A DNA stretch of 64,000 nucleotides from an uncultured Bacteroidales bacterium (GCA_934675095.1 CAKUPC010000002.1:62001-126000); one strand, 5' to 3'; counted from the first letter of the stretch, positions 52,052-61,107 are shown. Translations and numbers: made by a program. The notes: generated from the sequence alone by a model not told the origin.

Positions 52052-53764
52052 TTATTCATTTCCGACCACCAAATCCTTGAATTTGGCGTGCCGCTTCTCG
52101 TCCTGCAGCAGAATGTTCAGCTTGAACTGCCCGTCGCGTGCTCCCTCGGCGATGCAGCGCTCCTTGAACTTCTCGAACGACTCCGGCACAAGGCGGTGCG
52201 TAATCGGATCCTTGAGCCTGAGCGAATCCCTCTTCGCAAGGTACTCTATATTCTGCTCCTTCAGGAACTTATCCACCGCGAGCGTGAACTTCTCCGCTGC
52301 TTCCTGCGTGGTGCTCCGGTCGGCGAACTCGTAGTAGAAATGGTAGGTCGAGAGGTCGAGGTCCGCGAAGCCGATGAAGAAGCGGGTCTTAAGGCCGGTC
52401 TCCTCCTCAGCCTTGTGGACGGCCTCGATGAACTGGCGCTCGTGCAGCTTCTCGCCCGTGATGGTCACGATTCCGTTGATTTTCTGAATCATGTGCACCG
52501 TAGGCGTGCCCACGAACTTGGGACCGGCTTCGAGAAGGTCGTTCATGTTGTAGCGGTAGAGTCCCGCGAAAGTCGTCACATACGGGCAGTAGCGCCTGCC
52601 CTCCACAAGCTCGTCCAGCTGGAGGAACTTAGGGTTAGGGTTGTCGATGTCCTCCTCGGCGATGAACTCGTAGTAGTGGTAGTGCGGGAAGAGCACGGTG
52701 TTGAGCGTGTCGTCGAGCACGAGGCCGAAGCGGCACTCGGATGAGAAATAGCCGAACTCCTGATGGAGCATCGTCGGAGGGAACGAGTCCTTGAACTTGT
52801 CGAGATAGACCTTCGTGTTTCCGCACTTCCATGTGTTGAGAATCTGTAGGTTAGGCCAGTAATGCTTAGGCAGCACCCTGCCGTATTTCTTCTTCAGTTC
52901 ACGAAGTTCGGCCGCCCTCTTGGGGTTCGGCTTCACGCAGGCTTCGAGTTCCTTGCGGATTTCCGGCTCAAGCTTTATCTTGTCCGAAATCGTGCCCTTC
53001 TCGATGTCGTTCACATACTCGTCATAGAACTTGTTGACATTGTTCTGAAGCTCCACGATGGTCGAAGGGTTCGCCGTCACGATGAGGGTTATGTCCTGCT
53101 CCACGCCCATACGCATCAGCACATAGTAGCGGGCGTTGTAGTCCGCGATAGAATAGACGCACTGCGGGTTCGAGTAGAGAGCCTTCACGAATCCCGGACA
53201 GTCGCGCTGTGTCACGCCCGAAACCGAGCCATAGACCGTCCCGTCCGGAGCGTAGCCCTCGATGACCTTGCCCACAATGGAGAGAATCTTGCCGCTGAAG
53301 ACGTTCGGGCGGTTCTTGATGAAGTTGAAGAGCCATACCTTCGTCATCTTGCCGTAAATAGTCTTGAGATATTTCTCCGTAATCGGAATCCATTTCGGTT
53401 CCGCAGTGGAGCCTGATGTCGTCGCGTAGAGGACCGGCTTTCCCGGGAAGAGGATGTCGGCCTCGCCGTGCTTGTGTCGCTCGACATAAGGGCGGAAGTC
53501 CTCATATTCATTTGGTTTCACGTTCTTCTGCCACAGAGAGAAAAGTTCGTCGTCCGTCTTCGCCGCAAGAATCTCCGCGAAATGATGTTCCTTGCCATAA
53601 ACCGTATCCTTCGCATATTCAAGGATTTCCCTCAGCGTGTTCGCTCCCGTCTTTCTCGGGTTTTTGCTCGCGCTCCTGAGCTTGAGATACTGAATCCCTC
53701 CCGCCGTACCGAGAAGAAAATTCGCCACTAATTTGTCTTTTGTACTCATAGTCTTCTTATTCAT
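52052..53764 (-). CDS. GH3 auxin-responsive-promoter family protein (acyl-adenylate-forming)
   Basis: 570 residues, or 565 from the second Met (MSTKDKLVANFLLG). The fold is that of GH3 acyl-acid amido synthetases, which adenylate a carboxylic acid and join it to an amine or amino acid. Visible: VLYATTSGSTAEPKWIPITEKYL (ATP-binding motif 1, STSGTT type), FGYFSSECRFGL (motif 2), YVTTFAGLYRYNMNDLLEAG (motif 3 with Tyr-Arg). Bacterial members occur widely in Bacteroidetes with unknown substrates. First gene of a unit with the HAD phosphatase. It is transcribed towards the acyltransferase, away from tRNA-Gly. Confidence 0.92.
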   Translation of the reverse strand: MNKKTMSTKDKLVANFLLGTAGGIQYLKLRSASKNPRKTGANTLREILEYAKDTVYGKEHHFAEILAAKTDDELFSLWQKNVKPNEYEDFRPYVERHKHGEADILFPGKPVLYATTSGSTAEPKWIPITEKYLKTIYGKMTKVWLFNFIKNRPNVFSGKILSIVGKVIEGYAPDGTVYGSVSGVTQRDCPGFVKALYSNPQCVYSIADYNARYYVLMRMGVEQDITLIVTANPSTIVELQNNVNKFYDEYVNDIEKGTISDKIKLEPEIRKELEACVKPNPKRAAELRELKKKYGRVLPKHYWPNLQILNTWKCGNTKVYLDKFKDSFPPTMLHQEFGYFSSECRFGLVLDDTLNTVLFPHYHYYEFIAEEDIDNPNPKFLQLDELVEGRRYCPYVTTFAGLYRYNMNDLLEAGPKFVGTPTVHMIQKINGIVTITGEKLHERQFIEAVHKAEEETGLKTRFFIGFADLDLSTYHFYYEFADRSTTQEAAEKFTLAVDKFLKEQNIEYLAKRDSLRLKDPITHRLVPESFEKFKERCIAEGARDGQFKLNILLQDEKRHAKFKDLVVGNE

Positions 53765-53831
53765 TTATATATTTATACTCATACACACAATATTACCCCA
53801 TATCATCCGCGTGACATAAGGCAACAACCCG

Positions 53832-53839
53832 CAAATATA
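53832..53839 (-). promoter_or_regulatory. -7 promoter box of the GH3-HAD unit
   Basis: Read on the minus strand TATATTTG, a TAnnTTTG match 68 bp before the GH3 start. Confidence 0.4.
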
Positions 53840-53893
53840 ATAAAAATCGATAATATCATGCCGTCTCAGCTCATGACGGCAGAAAAGATTTCC

Positions 53894-53909
53894 GGTCGCG
53901 AGTTCGAGT
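53894..53909 (+). repeat. Inverted 16-bp copy of the tRNA-Gly T-arm
   Basis: GGTCGCGAGTTCGAGT is identical to the T-arm part of the tRNA-Gly gene (complement at 53975-53990) but lies on the opposite strand, 65 bp away. The following bases (GCCCGGGC) do not complete a T-stem, so it is not a second tRNA. Confidence 0.6.
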
Positions 53910-53925
53910 GCCCGGGCGTATAAAC

Positions 53926-53956
53926 AAAAAGAGTCACCGATGTTCTCAGCGACTCT
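53926..53956 (-). terminator. Terminator of the tRNA-Gly gene
   Basis: On the minus strand AGAGTCGCTGA, loop GAACA, TCGGTGACTCT: an 11-bp stem with two G-T pairs, followed by TTTTTG. It begins 3 bp after the tRNA 3' CCA. Confidence 0.75.
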
Positions 53957-53958
53957 CT

Positions 53959-54034
<76 letters not shown>

Positions 54035-54137
54035 AATTTTTCAGCTATGTGAAATGAACTTCTCCCAAATGGGATTGCAAAGGTAGGGATATTTTTTGAT
54101 TCTCCAAACTAAAATGTAAAATTTTGTGAAAAATAAT

Positions 54138-54145
54138 TAACTTTG
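54138..54145 (+). promoter_or_regulatory. -7 promoter box upstream of the FISUMP gene
   Basis: TAACTTTG (TAnnTTTG) in an A+T-rich spacer, 85 bp before the start. A TTTTG lies 11 bp upstream, too close for a standard -33 element. Confidence 0.4.
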
Positions 54146-54229
54146 CTCCGTTAAGCGGGCGCTGCGAAAGCGCCGGGGCGGCGTGAAATGGCTGAATCGA
54201 AATTTGTGTTATAAAATATTTGTAAGACG

Positions 54230-55411
54230 ATGAAAAAGTATCTATTTGCAATTATTGCGCTGGGGGGGGCAATGACCTTCGCCGGCTGCGACAAGGAGAA
54301 CGGCGAGAACAAGGAGCCGCTTCCTGATCCGGAAATCACCAAAGAGACTGAAATTAAGGACATCCCGTTCACGGGCGGCACATTCACCTATGAGTTCGAC
54401 GCCAACAGAAGCTGGAAGGTTTCGGGCACCGACATCATCGGAGCGGATTCTTATGAGGTTGAGCTTGCACCGGTTTCCGGTGAGGCGGGACATTCGTCCA
54501 TAGAGATTAAGCTCCCGGCGAACAGGATTCAGAATGAAATCGTGTTCAGTTTCACGCTCACCCTGCTTGGCGAGAACCAGACTTCAACAGAAGCCTACAC
54601 CAAGGAGGTGCAGCTCACTGTTCCCGCTCCGTCCGTGACCGACGCTAATGAAAATACATACAAGGTTGCATATCTCGGCGGTAACTATTGGATGACGGAA
54701 AATCTTCGCACTGTCCCGGATGGCATGACTGCTTCGGAAGATCCTTCGGACAAGAGCGGTTTCTGGTACCCATACACATTGACTGATGTTGAGGTGTATC
54801 TTTCCGGGCAAGATAAGAATGGAAACGATGTATATAAGTCGAAGGCTACGGCAAAGGTTGCAAAGGATGATGCGACCATAAAGGCTCAGGGCTACCTCTA
54901 TTCCGCCAGCGTATATCTTGGTGGTATCACGTATGGGGAAGACAATTACACCACATTTGAAGGTGTTCAGGGAATCTGCCCTAAAGGTTGGCATATCCCT
55001 ACGAAAGCCGATTTTGTGGCATTGTGCGGATTTTCTCAATCAGCTAATGCAGCTGGTATTGCCGAAGAGAAAGACCCGACCGCGCCTTTCTACAATGAGC
55101 AATATAAAGGCGGAAAATACGACAATGCGGTGGAATGTGGCTGGAATCCGGTGCTCTCTGGAGTCAATTTCAACGGCACTGCGTATAACACAACGGTTAT
55201 CACAAAGTTGAACTCGACTAAAGAAAGCCTTTTTGAAAAGCAGGCGATGACTTATTGGGCTGGTTCAACAGGGTATAGCAAGACACAAGTGTGGTCAATG
55301 ATGACAACATTTACTCTCTCTGCTTATCCGGAAGGCAGGATTCATACTTCTTTTAGCAATGCTACCAGCGGTGTCCCTGTCCGCTGCGTGATGGACAATG
55401 CCGCCGAGTAA
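54230..55411 (+). CDS. FISUMP-domain lipoprotein
   Basis: 393 residues; lipoprotein signal with TFAGCDKE. An Ig/BACON-like domain comes first (KDIPFTGGTFTYEFDANRSWKVSG). The C-terminal about 240 residues follow the Fibrobacter succinogenes major paralogous pattern: DANENTYKVAYLGGNYWMTENLRT, GICPKGWHIPTKADFVALCG, and GVPVRCVMD at the end. Function of the domain is not known; such proteins are thought to be surface-exposed. An eight-G tract (54262-54269) falls in the signal-peptide codons 11-14, where a one-base slip would abolish the protein. Confidence 0.85.
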   Translation: MKKYLFAIIALGGAMTFAGCDKENGENKEPLPDPEITKETEIKDIPFTGGTFTYEFDANRSWKVSGTDIIGADSYEVELAPVSGEAGHSSIEIKLPANRIQNEIVFSFTLTLLGENQTSTEAYTKEVQLTVPAPSVTDANENTYKVAYLGGNYWMTENLRTVPDGMTASEDPSDKSGFWYPYTLTDVEVYLSGQDKNGNDVYKSKATAKVAKDDATIKAQGYLYSASVYLGGITYGEDNYTTFEGVQGICPKGWHIPTKADFVALCGFSQSANAAGIAEEKDPTAPFYNEQYKGGKYDNAVECGWNPVLSGVNFNGTAYNTTVITKLNSTKESLFEKQAMTYWAGSTGYSKTQVWSMMTTFTLSAYPEGRIHTSFSNATSGVPVRCVMDNAAE

Positions 55412-55428
55412 CCTGCTCAAAATCAAAC

Positions 55429-55458
55429 AAAAAGCCGACCGAATGGCCGGCTTTTTTG
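55429..55458. terminator. Bidirectional terminator
   Basis: AAAAAGCCGACC, GAAT, GGCCGGCTTTTTTG: a stem with one mismatch, with A- and T-tracts on both sides. It serves both the FISUMP gene and the convergent guanylyltransferase gene. Confidence 0.75.
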
Positions 55459-56556
55459 TTATCTATATCTCTCATATTCGGGCATCGCCAGCCCGGACAG
55501 AATCTCCTTCACCTCGCTGTCGTTCTTAGGGCAGATGAGCAGCGCGTCGTCCGTGTCAATCACGATGTAGTCGTCCAGACCCTTGATTGCCAGCAGCTTT
55601 CCCTTGTTGGTGCTGAAAGCGAGCACTTCGCTGCAGCCCTGAAGCAGCTTGGGGTTTTCGAACACGACATTACCGCTGTCGTCCTTGCCGGCGCTGTAGT
55701 CATAGACCGAGGCCCAGTTGCCGATGTCAATCCAGTTGAAGTCGCATGGCATAATCCAGGCATTGTCCGTGCGTTCGAGCAGCCCGTAGTCGAACGAGGT
55801 CCAGGGACAGTCCGTATATACCCTCTCGATGAACGGCTTCTCCCGCGATGTCCCGATGAACTTCTCCCATCCCTTGAACAGCGCAGTCACCTCCGGATTG
55901 TAGGTCTCCATCTCGTCCCTGAGTCCGGCGGCGTGCGCGACGAACATTCCTGAGTTCCAGAGAAACTCACCGCTGTCAACGAACACCTTGGCCAGCGCCC
56001 TGTCCGGCTTCTCCGTGAAGGTCTTGACCTTGACCGGCGAGCCTATGTGGATGTTACCCTTCCCGCCGACGACCTGGATGTAGCCATAGTTGCTGTCCGG
56101 ACGGTTCGGGACTATGCCGAGCGTGATGAGCACGTCCGCACCCTCGACAAATTCGAGCGCCCTCCCCGCAAGCTTCTTGAACACCTCCGGGTCGGAAATG
56201 TAGTTGTCCGACGGAGAGAAGATTATGTTCGCGTCCGGATTTCTCCTGAGAATCGTGTAGGTCGCGTAGGCTATGCACGGGGCGGTGTTTCTGGTATATG
56301 GTTCCAGCAGCAGGTTCGCCTCCGGAAGCTCCGGAATCTGCTCCCGCACCATGTCGGCGAAACGGGCCGAAGTCACGACAATCACGTTCCGCTCAGGAAT
56401 GAAGTCCAGAAAGCGCTCGTAGGTGTGCCGGATGAGGCTCTTTCCTATATATGCGAGGTCAAGGAACTGTTTCGGGCGGTTGCTTCGGCTGACAGGCCAC
56501 AGGCGCTGGCCGTATCCGCCAGCCATTATCACACAATAAGAGTTATTTATATTCAT
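55459..56556 (-). CDS. Mannose-1-phosphate guanylyltransferase
   Basis: 365 residues, cytosolic. It makes GDP-mannose from mannose 1-phosphate and GTP. The nucleotidyltransferase signature VIMAGGYGQRLWPVSRSNRPKQFLDL is at the N-terminus, NIIFSPSDNYISDPEVF carries the metal-binding Asp, KTFTEKPDRALAKVFVDSGEFLWNSGMFVA is the mannose-binding region, and WTSFDYGLLERTDNAWIMPCDFNWIDIGNW the metal site. It lacks the C-terminal isomerase domain of bifunctional ManC. GH130 action upstream would yield its substrate, although the locus is unlinked. Confidence 0.93.
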   Translation of the reverse strand: MNINNSYCVIMAGGYGQRLWPVSRSNRPKQFLDLAYIGKSLIRHTYERFLDFIPERNVIVVTSARFADMVREQIPELPEANLLLEPYTRNTAPCIAYATYTILRRNPDANIIFSPSDNYISDPEVFKKLAGRALEFVEGADVLITLGIVPNRPDSNYGYIQVVGGKGNIHIGSPVKVKTFTEKPDRALAKVFVDSGEFLWNSGMFVAHAAGLRDEMETYNPEVTALFKGWEKFIGTSREKPFIERVYTDCPWTSFDYGLLERTDNAWIMPCDFNWIDIGNWASVYDYSAGKDDSGNVVFENPKLLQGCSEVLAFSTNKGKLLAIKGLDDYIVIDTDDALLICPKNDSEVKEILSGLAMPEYERYR

Positions 56557-56664
56557 TGTAATATATCATTTTAGTGTCTTCTTTGAATATCTTTTTGGTC
56601 TATATCCATTTTGTCATCGGTCACATACGCCCGGTATGCTCCCTCTTCAAATTTTTCGTCGCGG

Positions 56665-57057
56665 CTATTTATACATTGGTATGAATGCCTGCGGGATATA
56701 TTCCAACTCCGTGCCGTCGTTTGCAATAGTCACGCCGATGACGTCGAAAAACGACTCGAAATCCGAAAATTTCCGGTAGGCCTCCTCCTTGAGGAAACGC
56801 TTCGCCGCCTCGACGACCTTGCGCTGCTTGGGGGAATTCACAGTCTCCTGCGGAAGAATTTCCGGATTTATGCGCGTGCGCACCTCGACGAAGTGGATGC
56901 CGTCCCCGTCAATAGCCACGATGTCAAGTTCATAATGCCCGCTGCGCCAGTTCCGCGCGAGAATCTTGAAGCCCTTGCCTTCGAGGTAGTCCGCCGCCAC
57001 GTCCTCTCCGAACTTTCCGGTTGCCTGTCTGCTGTCCATCACAAATCTGTTTTTCAA
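56665..57057 (-). CDS. YraN/UPF0102 family endonuclease-like protein
   Basis: 130 residues, or 124 from the second Met (MDSRQATGKFGED). The family pattern is complete: GKFGEDVAADYLEGKGFKILARNWRSGHYELDIVAIDGDGIHFVEVRTR, with the PD-(D/E)xK residues Glu, Asp and Glu-Val-Arg (Arg where Lys is usual). VNSPKQRKVVEAAKRFL follows. Probably a Holliday-junction resolvase-like nuclease. It follows mutS2 by 74 bp in the same direction. Confidence 0.9.
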   Translation of the reverse strand: MKNRFVMDSRQATGKFGEDVAADYLEGKGFKILARNWRSGHYELDIVAIDGDGIHFVEVRTRINPEILPQETVNSPKQRKVVEAAKRFLKEEAYRKFSDFESFFDVIGVTIANDGTELEYIPQAFIPMYK

Positions 57058-57131
57058 ATCTCGTCCCTCGGAGCGTGAACCCGCCCTCTCCGCAAGGGCT
57101 TGAAAGAGATGTTCCGAGTGCGAAACTCGAG

Positions 57132-59696
57132 TTATTCAAATGTTACAATCGTGACCCCGGTGCCTCCGAACTGTATGTGCTCGTCCTTGACCGACGCCAC
57201 TCCAGGGGTGGTGCGCAGCAGCTTCTGAACCTCCTCGCGGAGCGCTCCGGTGCCCTTTCCGGTGATGATGCGGACGGACGGGACCGAGAGCATCAGCGCG
57301 TCATCAACATAGTGCATAACCTTCTCAAGCGCCTCCCCGACCCTTTCCCCGCGTATGTCAAGCTCGGTGGAGAAGTTCAGCTTGCGCTCGGCAATCGACG
57401 AGTCGAACTTGACCTTGGAGACATTGCGGTTCTCGCTGCGGGTGGCCTCCTTGTATTCGTTCGAGGTGATGCGCTCCACCCTGTCGGGCGAAATCTTCGA
57501 CGAGATGTTGCCGATGTTCACAAAGACGGCCTTGGCCGACACTCGGGTCACCTCTCCGACCATCCCGTTGTCCTTCATGCGCACCTTCTCGCCGACCTTC
57601 AGCGGAGCGTTCCTGAAGGCGTCCTGGCGAGCCTTCTCCTCAGCCTCGGCAATGAGACGCTTCTTCTCGGCTTCATCGGCTCTCTGAACTGAGCGTGCGG
57701 CACGCCGCTCGCGCCTCTCGTCCAGCTGGCGTATCTTCTTCTCTATGTAGTCGTCCTTCTCCTTCTGCTCCTGCTCCTTCTTCGCCGCGAGCAGGGACAT
57801 GAAGTTCTGCAAGTCTTTCCTCGCCTCCTGCGTGCTCTCCTTCTGTGCCTGCTTCTCCCTGATTGTGCGGATGGTATTCTCCACCTGCCTGTTGGCCCCC
57901 TTCACAATCTCCTCCGCCTCCCTGTGCGCCTGGTCAAGTACCTCCTTCTTCAGCTGGCGGATGTTCTCGAGCTCCTTTTGGTAGCGGTCCGTGATGTTCT
58001 CCAGCGTCCTGTCCGTGTTCTTAATCCGCTCCAGCTTCTCGTCCAGCGCCTTGCGGTTGCGGGCAATCCTGCGCAGGTTCCGCTCTATATCGACATACTC
58101 CTCCCCGGCCCTGGTCTCCGCGTCCTTCACAATCTGTTCCGGCAGTCCCATCTTGCGCGCAAGCTCAAAGGCGAACGAGTTACCCGGCAGCCCGATTTCC
58201 AGTTTGAAGAGCGGCAGGATGTTCTTGGCGTCGAACATCATCGCGCCGTTGATGACCCCGGTCTGTCCGGATGCGTAGAACTTGAGGTTCGTGTAGTGGG
58301 TGGTAATCACTCCATAGACCCCCCTGCGGTCGAGTTCCGCGAGAATGGCCTCCGCAATCGCCCCTCCGGCCGCCGGCTCCGTTCCGCTTCCGAACTCGTC
58401 GATGAGCACGAGGGTCCTGGAGTCCGCCTCCGCCAGCACCCTCTTCATGTCAGCGAGGAAGGAGCTGTAGGTGCTGAGGTCGTTCTCGATGGACTGGTCG
58501 TCGCCGATGCTCACCATAATCCTGTCGAAGACCATCAGCTCCGATGTTTCCGACGTCGGGATGAGCATTCCCCACTGAAACATATACTGCAGCAGTCCGA
58601 AAGTCTTGAGACAGACGGACTTGCCTCCTGCGTTAGGCCCGGAAATCAGAAGAATGTGCTTTTCCTGGGTGAGGCTCGCGCTGAGCGGGACAATCTGCCT
58701 GCCCTCCTTCTTCAGAGCCCTTTCCAGAAGCGGGTGGCGTGCCTTGCGCAGGTTCAGCTCTCCGTTGTCCGAGACTATAGGCATCCCGCAGACGAAATCC
58801 AGCGCGACCTGCGCCTTCGCCATGAGAAAGTCGATTTCTCCGATGAATATCGAGGCGTCGATGAGTTCGGGGATATATGGACGCAGAAACTCCGTGAACT
58901 CGTAGAGTATGCGGACAATCTCGCGCTGTTCGGCGAACTTCAGCTCGCGTATCTCATTGTCAAGTTCGACGACCTCCGCCGGCTCGATGTAGGTAGTCTT
59001 TCCCGACGCCGACTCGTCATAGACAAAGCCTGAGAACTTCTTCTTGTTCGCGGACTGCACGGGGATGAGCATCTTTCCGTCGCGCATGGTCACCGTCGCG
59101 TCGCCATCGACGAGCCCTTCCTCCTTCGCCCTCCGGAGAATGAGATTTATCCTCTTCGATATGCTTCCCTCCTTGTCCCGCAGTGTCCGGCGAATCGCAT
59201 AGAGCTCGTCGGACGCGGTGTCCTTGACTTCGGAATATTTGTCGAGAATCCCGTCCATGCGCCTCTGCACTTCGGAAAAACTCATGATTCCCGACGCCAT
59301 GCGCTTGAGGTTAGGATATACCCCGTCCTTCACGTCCTCGAAGAATGTCGTGAGCTTGCGGAGGGTTTCGAGTATTGTCCTGAGCTTGCGGAGTGAAAGA
59401 AGGTCTATGGATATGGACGACTTTTCGAGGGGACGGAGAAATCCTATGCCGTCGATATATCCGTTTGTCGGGAAACTCTCCTCGAACATCATGATGAGCC
59501 TCATCTCGTCGGCAAGGCGCAGGCGTTTCGTGATTTCGGACGGAGATGTCGAGAATTTCTCGTCGGCCACGCGGCCTGCGGCATATTCGGTAGAGCACTT
59601 CGCGGCGATTATCTCCCTTATCCTGTCGAAGCCTAATTTCTGTTCGAGCCGTGCATATCCGGCGTCATTTCCCGTGATTTCCTTTTCTTCTGCCAT
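57132..59696 (-). CDS. mutS2: Endonuclease MutS2
   Basis: 854 residues. MutS2 acts on branched DNA and on collided ribosomes. Core domain and clamp at the N-terminal half, Walker A ISGPNAGGKSVCLKTFGLLQYMFQWG (about 351-376), Walker B LVLIDEFGSGTEPAAGGAIAEAIL, then a long coiled coil (about 540-680; rich in RRIARNRKALDEKLERIKN). The C-terminal Smr domain begins at LDIRGERVGEALEKVMHYVDDALML and has RIITGKGTGALREEVQKLL. It is complete and normal in length for Bacteroidales. The gene starts 19 bp after cdaA. Confidence 0.95.
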   Translation of the reverse strand: MAEEKEITGNDAGYARLEQKLGFDRIREIIAAKCSTEYAAGRVADEKFSTSPSEITKRLRLADEMRLIMMFEESFPTNGYIDGIGFLRPLEKSSISIDLLSLRKLRTILETLRKLTTFFEDVKDGVYPNLKRMASGIMSFSEVQRRMDGILDKYSEVKDTASDELYAIRRTLRDKEGSISKRINLILRRAKEEGLVDGDATVTMRDGKMLIPVQSANKKKFSGFVYDESASGKTTYIEPAEVVELDNEIRELKFAEQREIVRILYEFTEFLRPYIPELIDASIFIGEIDFLMAKAQVALDFVCGMPIVSDNGELNLRKARHPLLERALKKEGRQIVPLSASLTQEKHILLISGPNAGGKSVCLKTFGLLQYMFQWGMLIPTSETSELMVFDRIMVSIGDDQSIENDLSTYSSFLADMKRVLAEADSRTLVLIDEFGSGTEPAAGGAIAEAILAELDRRGVYGVITTHYTNLKFYASGQTGVINGAMMFDAKNILPLFKLEIGLPGNSFAFELARKMGLPEQIVKDAETRAGEEYVDIERNLRRIARNRKALDEKLERIKNTDRTLENITDRYQKELENIRQLKKEVLDQAHREAEEIVKGANRQVENTIRTIREKQAQKESTQEARKDLQNFMSLLAAKKEQEQKEKDDYIEKKIRQLDERRERRAARSVQRADEAEKKRLIAEAEEKARQDAFRNAPLKVGEKVRMKDNGMVGEVTRVSAKAVFVNIGNISSKISPDRVERITSNEYKEATRSENRNVSKVKFDSSIAERKLNFSTELDIRGERVGEALEKVMHYVDDALMLSVPSVRIITGKGTGALREEVQKLLRTTPGVASVKDEHIQFGGTGVTIVTFE

Positions 59697-59715
59697 CTTT
59701 TCTTCCCTCCGCAGG

Positions 59716-60516
59716 TCATTTCATAGCCTCGCTCAGCAGCAGCTTGAGCTCGTTGAGATTGTTTATTTCAGTGTAGTTCCCGTCCTTGAAGAAGGTTATG
59801 TGCCCGGTCTCCTCGGAGACGACCACCACTGAGGCGTCCGTCACTTCGGATATGCCGGCCGCGGCCTTGTGCCTCATCCCGAACTGCGGCGGAAGGTCAC
59901 GTTCGCTTATCGGAAGCGTGCACCTGGCCGCCTCGACGCGGTTCCCGCTGACTATCACGGCCCCGTCATGCAGCGGCGAGTTCTTGAAGAAGAGGTTCAT
60001 CAGCAGGCGGCGGTTCACAATCGCGTCGAGCCTGTCACCCGTCTCCGCGATTGCGTCCAGTGACGACATTCCCGGAATCACGATCAGCGCCCCGGTCTTT
60101 GTCTCCGACATGGAGTTGCAGGCTTCGGCGATTTCCTTCACCGTGTCGCTGCCGGCCGTAGTGTTTCCTCCGCGCCCGAACAGGCGGTTCAGGAACCGGC
60201 TGCCCTTCTTGCCTATCATGTATTTCTGTCCGAAATGCATCAGGAAACGGCGGATTTCCGGCTGGAAGATGACAATCAGCGCCAGCGAGCCGACGTCGAG
60301 TATGACTGATAGCAGTTCGGTCATCATCTTCATCCCGAGAGCGGAAACGATGACCTTTGCGAAGAACAGGGTGATGATTGCGATGAGGATGTTCATCGCC
60401 GATGTCCCGCGGATTGACTTGAAGGCATAGAAAATCACGAGGGCAATCAGGAAGATGTCCAGAAGGTCCGTGACCGAAAAATTGAGGAAATCAAATGCTC
60501 CAAGTATCATGTTCAT
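59716..60516 (-). CDS. cdaA: Diadenylate cyclase CdaA
   Basis: 266 residues, an inner-membrane enzyme that makes cyclic di-AMP from two ATP. Two to three transmembrane segments lie in the N-terminal 90 residues (LLDIFLIALVIFYAFKSIRG; NILIAIITLFFAKVIVSALG; LLSVILDVGSLALIVIFQ). The DAC domain has the DGA motif in SPLHDGAVIVSGNRVEAARC and GMRHKAAAGISEVTDASVVVVSEETG, with RHK where RHR is usual. Stands first in a unit with mutS2 and perhaps yraN. Confidence 0.93.
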   Translation of the reverse strand: MNMILGAFDFLNFSVTDLLDIFLIALVIFYAFKSIRGTSAMNILIAIITLFFAKVIVSALGMKMMTELLSVILDVGSLALIVIFQPEIRRFLMHFGQKYMIGKKGSRFLNRLFGRGGNTTAGSDTVKEIAEACNSMSETKTGALIVIPGMSSLDAIAETGDRLDAIVNRRLLMNLFFKNSPLHDGAVIVSGNRVEAARCTLPISERDLPPQFGMRHKAAAGISEVTDASVVVVSEETGHITFFKDGNYTEINNLNELKLLLSEAMK

Positions 60517-60551
60517 TGTCAGTTCCGTCTCTCATTCGCGGAATCCGGCTG

Positions 60552-60559
60552 CAAATTTA
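60552..60559 (-). promoter_or_regulatory. -7 promoter box of cdaA
   Basis: On the minus strand TAAATTTG (TAnnTTTG), 35 bp before the cdaA start. Confidence 0.45.
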
Positions 60560-60568
60560 CGATTTTTA

Positions 60569-60599
60569 TTGTCATATCGAACGGAGTGAGATATCTTTG
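60569..60599 (+). promoter_or_regulatory. Dispersed repeat copy acting as a probable promoter
   Basis: The copy reads TTGTCATATCGAACGGAGTG and then AGATATCTTTG. It contains TTG (60569-60571), 20 bp, TATCTTTG (60592-60599): a full promoter of the Bacteroidetes kind, 17 bp before the next start codon. In the other copies the last part is GAAATCTTT, without the TA. Confidence 0.5.
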
Positions 60600-60616
60600 T
60601 GCAAAAATGTGTTGAT

Positions 60617-61027
60617 ATGAAAATGAAACATACATTCCCCGTAGTCGCGGCCCTCGTTCTCAGCACTTTCGTCGTCCGCGCCCAGGAGCAGAAGGAGCCG
60701 GACTTTTATGAAATTGCGGAAAAGGAAACCGAACGGCTCCAGCGCACCGTGAAGCTTGAGGACTGGCAGCTTTTCTACGTGGATTCCACTCTTGTCCACG
60801 ACTATCTGGAAATGGACGCGGAGATGAAGCGGCTCCAGTCGAACAAGGTGTCCAACGCCGCGATATACCAGAGCGTGCAGGACAAGTGGATGGAGCAGAT
60901 TGACAGGTCTTTCCGCCGCTTCTTCACCGACGAGCAGTGGGCGCTCTATCTCAAGCAGGGTGCAGGTAAGGCTCAGAAAGCCCGTGCGAAGCGCGAGGCC
61001 AGGCGTCAGGGCGCTTCGGCGAGATGA
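60617..61027 (+). CDS. Small secreted hypothetical protein
   Basis: 136 residues from ATG 60617; a GTG at 60599 is in frame but overlaps the predicted -7 box. Signal peptide MKMKHTFPVVAALVLSTFVVRAQ. The mature part is mainly charged helices (IAEKETERLQRTVKLEDWQLFYVDSTLVHDYLEMDAEMKRLQ; VQDKWMEQIDRSFRRFFTDEQWALYLK), then a basic tail (KAQKARAKREARRQ). The pattern is reminiscent of periplasmic Spy/CpxP-like LTxxQ chaperones, without clear motifs. Function unknown. Confidence 0.75.
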   Translation: MKMKHTFPVVAALVLSTFVVRAQEQKEPDFYEIAEKETERLQRTVKLEDWQLFYVDSTLVHDYLEMDAEMKRLQSNKVSNAAIYQSVQDKWMEQIDRSFRRFFTDEQWALYLKQGAGKAQKARAKREARRQGASAR

Positions 61028-61099
61028 CGCGGCTTGAACGGAGGTGTCGGAGGCAGGCCTGTTCGGGCTTTCGGACTTTCGGACTTCGGGAAAAATCAT

Positions 61100-61107
61100 T
61101 ATATTTG
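61100..61107 (+). promoter_or_regulatory. -7 promoter box upstream of pheS
   Basis: TATATTTG (TAnnTTTG), 93 bp before pheS. Upstream there is TTTCGGAC, but no TTG at the right distance. The 93-nt leader has no clear attenuator. Confidence 0.45.

Noticed and set aside
51875-52744. Plus-strand open frame of 289 codons
   Set aside because: Overlaps the HAD and GH3 genes on the other strand, both with complete motifs. The N-terminal part shows no start signal.
53890-53925. Second tRNA gene
   Set aside because: Only the T-arm sequence matches. The T-stem cannot close and no acceptor or anticodon arm is present.
57924-59033. Plus-strand open frame of 369 codons
   Set aside because: Antisense to mutS2 with no recognisable motif; composition typical of a shadow frame.
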